64,000 nt of DNA from Mesorhizobium carmichaelinearum (GTDB lineage: Bacteria; Pseudomonadota; Alphaproteobacteria; Rhizobiales; Rhizobiaceae), in NCBI RefSeq assembly GCF_900199455.1, contig NZ_FZQR01000012.1, positions 1 to 64,000 of the forward strand. The letters run 5' to 3'. The translations under genes and the position numbers were made by a program. Below, one piece after another: positions 63,801 to 64,000 of the stretch (the stretch's first letter is position 1; each line of letters starts with the position of its first letter). Below the pieces are notes generated by a model. The model saw nothing but the letters and a program-made list of their open reading frames with translations. It had not been told where the DNA came from and made no database searches.

Positions 63801-64000
63801 ACCTGTCCGGCACCTCGGCGGTCACCAATTCGACATTCGGTTTCGTCCCCGGCGATTCGACGGGCGGCGAGAACCTGTTCGAAATCCGCAACACCACCGG
63901 CACGCTGACGCTGAATGTCACCGGCAGCACGTTCCAGAACACCAGGGATTCCGCCAACGGCTCCGGCGGCATCGCCATCACCACGACCGGCACCGCGACC
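51848..64000 (+). CDS. Giant inverse-autotransporter-like beta-helix surface protein, 3' end beyond window
   Basis: One frame runs 4051 codons to the right edge; sampled positions across it all read in frame. GTG at 51848 is favoured by GGGGAGGG seven bases upstream, although in-frame ATGs exist at 51821 and 51785. Residues 1-32 are a signal peptide (basic HRRSRIVSHLWKTT then ALTTLALGLSGVVA). Residues about 36-268 form an amphipathic beta-strand domain (IKQTAESVLFLDVRAKHDF, MLGGYAYLNVENYNSTQF) resembling the inverse-autotransporter barrel of intimin/invasin. From about residue 332 Gly/Thr/Asn/Ser/Ala-rich short strands (NFTG, TVTGTGN, ITNT) form a predicted beta-helix passenger. No C-terminal barrel, LPXTG or RTX motif is visible in the window. 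A large adhesin or biofilm protein is inferred. Confidence 0.8.
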   Translation, partial: MRAVHRRSRIVSHLWKTTALTTLALGLSGVVAHGDPDGLWQPQIRAIVGADNNGGNAALEGFIPIKQTAESVLFLDVRAKHDFKDASGQDIGLGIRRIVNPDLMLGGYAYLNVENYNSTQFTAGTLGVEAITPNFDAHVNVFVPIKGDSTDHSTSSTLSMVSNQLIEQISVLDHRDYAAWGIEGEIGAQVPINLPDKHSLRLDIGGYHFEDPHGDDGSVTGAKAGFEYTIGDVFGSGTELVLAGEVRDDNRDHTQFAGSVRLNIPFNPGHGSDTTGAIGGTDPVYPVSEGLRKRVNERVRGDIGVRIQSQDKTGGSTTRAAINAATNAAFGKFYFADGGLAGAGTQADPTTLDDAVTKAGSGGFIVALGGNGNIQTPGQTLAAGQTLIGGGESVTAKLFGGGTATFNLGGSDGTIQGTNVANNVITLGNGNTLNGITITGGADGIFGNNVTGTTLTNVTVTGAGGNGAEFKGNSTNVSASNFTATGNGLDGLHIEDNGTYNFTGTTLLQSNLDDGLDITGQGTYTFAIVNALDNTDRGITVQGTSTGGTFTTTGGTVSGNGGTAVFIDPITAHVVLDSITQTGGTSGVVLDHVSGSFTVNGATTISNTTGPAIAISDSPATIRFGDINITNPGADGMSFSGVNAAVVAGNIVISGLGVGTGLDFSGSQTNFTAQSLNISGPGAAGTIGIDLAGTIGGASIIITNGGSISGVDTGVRLGISGSLANSANAQFSFGGGSIAGITASLDARGLNQTLGLYAFGSTTFSGPQLFDVQNVIFIGSSATGSGDGSSLTNLATAATADAITDSDAIFVLVNDGTSIDASNGFSLSDGQTLASFGNGRSFSLGGVPINVTGANVQHDVAISDPAGAATLTNSGSGAVVTAANGNSLLDFNISGGSDAGISATSINGLTIQGVTVSNVDVGLFLGSVTGTVSVDNLNVQNASQNGIELVASSAIVNFTGNTTIGNATNAGLFANNFDGTATFDDLDITGGGIGVGIVNDSSGTLTFGAASSITNTGDFAFDINGSAPNVTYNGTINQATAANAVNISSMTGGTATFAGKITASTGAANAIDLTNNAGGAINFTGGLDLTTDGGFAFSAINGGTLTVTGSGNTVNTGAGLAEKGIQLGGAGGLTIGAAGVTFASVTVDGNGGNVATGIVIENTSGGNVTFGGVNISRVMGDAIRLTNVASGIYSFNGTTTIAAVGLLGDGFVVQGSAATVNVANLVTTEVAGADVSLTNNTGTIAIGGTITNSGFVGNDGVVVSGGTAAITVSADISSSTSTLGTAVKVDGISGGSVAFSGAINSTGTGSLFRIGSAAFLTGGTVSFTGPSLSATGGGGASAIDLIGTAKLNVTTPLSITNAMSTGLVVGSIGSTASATFGAVTVTGAGPGIAIADTAGSVTFGTTQVTLGSAANVAGINFSFTNADVSFGTTTVTMGAGANQSGISFATASADASFGATTVTMGAGANQTGINFSGAFATADFGVTTITGTGDLTSRGIDLSSTQADKTITFQAGSSITNVGVGVELSSSGTTATSANANFTFGDGNAGNGLQSSISAAAGGYTVNTIGLNPALGNYDFDDVAFTGSAHLASAVGGVIMVSQNGGVIAAGTDGLSAAVTTISVAAADALLGTQTFAFVGTVDLSGTPFTLDSGQSITGFGNNTSIVTSGTIQPVNVQGNLGATGGNVTGNEGVVTGTGDFLHLLGSNQVRNTAFDFSGALGSVFTVDQNAGGFNNAGGIFIDGVTVSNVAAGQTAFKVDNLTTNVSITNNNINVAGTLLDANGGTGNITVTRGNLPNSGPAGTLTGGGISIANRTGGLVNFTDKVTVGGNGVSLTNNTGATVTFADVDITTNGATAFSATGGGTVNVTTGTINATNAQAVALDSIAAAINFASTSATFAAGNGIDLQNVSGSASFGTGTLTNTGSGTSFNVGSATAASGGDATISYGGTIATNGAGAAVSIQSMTGGSVTLSGNLTDSNAVAGGNILIAGNHLATITFSGTTKQISSGTTDGVNIGYPGGFPSGTASPNTNSTIDFTGGGLDITTTTGAGFAAIGSAGAPSTVTVTGTGNKINSGGDGLLVSTTNVGAAGITFDSVSAVSTSTGAGVLLQTAVLAGDVNIGGLKDTGHVGAELAELSGAGVVNFTGTTDLDVSSKGFDIGGTQVGTINIANVAGSTLTIDGAQVGIQLATLAGTVNVGGNGGTASIGATTSTTGSAITLSGGNNAINATLNYNGSIKVDTGSVLQASGGDWTHLNMSGSVVSTTAVVLPGTGAFAFFGDADGVYNISSTINHTGTAVGVLFDGSSEGTVTFSGTSKIFNTAGGTNGAIVKDPSIGAGQGTGTLNFTNGGLVITTSSGAGFTASTFGAGTVSVTGSGNTITTTTGTALDLANATVGAGGVAFDSISVNGAATGVSLNNVSGGGIILGAVNLQGITSRGFDVAGTLGSPVSILGGLNIGLGAANAIGLDLNGAVISTGITAGDFDVDGGGFAGTIGIDMAGTTGAGTIQLGDTVNNNPAGQTSTIANVGYGVQFSSTTNAQLVFGDGQGPAESSIATTGGQVIHATDSLPTSGDYNFNDVNFTGDTANLASISVYYVTAGGTGDGSLANPGSYIGAQASTANVVVLIDQNVNGAQETIDLSGTTFNLDDGQVLLAFKSGDAAVDVSQLGVDASGGASAAFHFTTIQNTPIISAPAGIDSLRPVLQSNNATSVINFATSGTGTFTGGIENLIVRNLGTGAGVAVNATGASNFILRNNDIAAGGSALDFSTTGAPANTLLLSIDGNTLKSTGSALAATFSGQNINATDNSIAIRSFAGNKVTGGTGGGIAFNNVRFDSDGAGGTVSAGTLGVGNPGARVQGDGLSFTNTSGTLDLGTLSLANNGGTGVLVNTKGAGTIFTLNSSGGVVTTNNGAAFDLDPLTVNMTFTSVSSVNNPAANIANGIIFDGVAGTFTVTGATSITNTTGYGIDAINTNTGTFNFNTVTVNNAATTGGGIHVATGTLNVTGLANIDTTSGGGVFQEGGSTSFTGGLTIDTTSGDGFLGIAAGSITVSGTGNTITTATGRIISLQTAVIGAGGMTFNTLKATGTVSGGAGVQLAGVSGGAFNGGALSVAGASNNGLIVQNSTSSAINFDSVVVSSASANGIYVINTVTGPVTIGTVTIDNTVGAGVRVENTSGTVNINGGSIGATNDPTGSAVQVVGGAATLNVAASLTKTTAGKIVDISGVTGGTVTLSGALSANTASDNGIYVHGNTGGILNFNGAMTLGTGTNTAVNLDTNVGATVNFVGGMGITTSSGLGFGATGGGTINVTGTNTILTSLGGQILAWNGMTVGGSGATFSTLTAQTKVAGTSDAVNLTNVGGGIFNGGTLSVPGGTNSFGLFLSGTSATVNFAKVTIANQTGTATGGGIRIDNNTGAVTISDNTSAIGGFGAVQGIGIDINGGSGDVTIAASVSKGTVANNVVQISGRTAGTVTLSGTLSADQSVGTANGIDVSNNTGGTITFSGAGSALNTGTTTAVNLTNNTGATVNFTGGGLAITTTSAIGFNATGGGTINVTGAGNTIQTSSGQILTWNGVAVGASGVNFSSLQSTASVAGDAINLTGVTGGTFNGGAVSVAGTSAGGDGIEINGSSATFNFASATIAATAGNGILLSGANGAVIFTTVTIDNTTLAGIRIDNNTNAVNVNGGSIGATNDPTGVGVDINGGTGAVTIAASVTKTTAGNVVQVSGRTAGTVAFSGSLSATGAAANGIDVSGNSGTAVINFSGTKTLSTGANTAVNLASNTGATVNFTGGGLVINTTSGTGFNATGGGTVTVQGTGNTITSTTGTALNVVNTNIGSGNLVFQSISANGGTNGIVLNTTGAAGGLTVTGTGTTAGSGGTIQNTVQGALFTSTSNLSLSNMNFTNANSGDGTVNNIDTATFNSAAMAAINMSGVSTATFTNLAVVGNGGTGGAQVGINGQNVSNLTIANSTVTGFGDEVGEGNVKLWNLSGTSAVTNSTFGFVPGDSTGGENLFEIRNTTGTLTLNVTGSTFQNTRDSANGSGGIAITTTGTAT
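61250..63330 (+). repeat. Long in-frame repeats of about 240-260 residues inside the giant gene
   Basis: Three consecutive copies are recognisable. Anchors are GSIGATNDPTG at residues about 3182 and 3684, with a diverged middle copy near 3422. NF(T/V)GG-x-ITT(S/T) begins at residues about 3282, 3526 and 3785. Flanking words GGTINVTG, GQIL.WNG and GGTFNGG recur in the same order. Copies differ at many positions, so they are old or under diversification. Confidence 0.75.

Noticed and set aside
51929..63993. Several minus-strand open frames of 200-686 residues antisense to the adhesin
   Set aside because: They arise from the GGC/ACC/AAC-biased codons of the repeats read backward. Their Val/Pro/Ala/Leu-rich low-complexity products have no start signals or families.

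Overview
The window looks like an origin-proximal chromosome segment of a Rhizobiales alphaproteobacterium, most likely Mesorhizobium or a close relative. Four things point there: the high-GC coding style; the block ppsR / hemE-hemJ-rho / mnmE-mnmG-rsmG-parA-parB / holA; GTTTCACGTGAAAC-type parS sites with GANTC sites at the putative origin; and typical rhizobial families (DUF1344, invasion-associated-locus-B, GlxA-type regulators). The genus is inferred from family resemblance, since no database search was possible.

Layout. At 1-170 is the truncated end of an IS481-type element. At 299-4529 a GlxA-family regulator precedes three co-directional hydrolases (DddP-like M24 protein, isochorismatase-like hydrolase, HSL-type esterase), probably a small catabolic operon. 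At 4524-8458 a leftward block holds dnaQ, coaE, aroE, maf and ppsR. The 405-bp gap between ppsR and hemE (8459-8863) has a perfect DnaA box, degenerate boxes, six GANTC sites and an AT-rich stretch, and is the candidate chromosomal origin. Rightward follow hemE, hemJ, rho, (leftward DUF255 protein), mnmE, mnmG, rsmG, parA and parB, with a cluster of parS sites around mnmG/rsmG.

At 20680-22122 is a DUF1326/DUF2182 pair, then leftward holA. At 23523-28733 is a complete branched-chain 2-oxoacid dehydrogenase operon (E1 alpha, E1 beta, E2, E3). At 28898-30942 are a saccharopine-dehydrogenase-like gene, a divergent Lrp regulator and a small exported DUF1344 protein. At 31199-37986 a leftward unit encodes a two-component system, a PsbP-like exported protein, two ABC ATPases and a large FtsX-type permease. 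At 38097-41982 are membrane and exported hypothetical proteins, an isoprenylcysteine-methyltransferase-like protein, a decayed aminotransferase and a C39-like peptidase. At 42204-50515 are RidA, an amidohydrolase, an NTF2-FAD monooxygenase, an RpiR regulator, an ABC-ATPase/amidase chimera and a second M24 peptidase, together suggesting catabolism of a nitrogenous compound. At 50952-51533 is an IalB-like exported protein.

From 51848 to the right edge runs one uninterrupted reading frame of 4051 codons that is still open. It has a signal peptide, an inverse-autotransporter-like beta-domain, and then thousands of residues of Gly/Thr/Asn-rich beta-helix repeats. This giant surface protein is the most striking accessory feature.

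Small paired inverted repeats, in at least two related families (A and B) plus a third type (C), occupy many of the longer intergenic gaps. No tRNA, rRNA or CRISPR array was seen.
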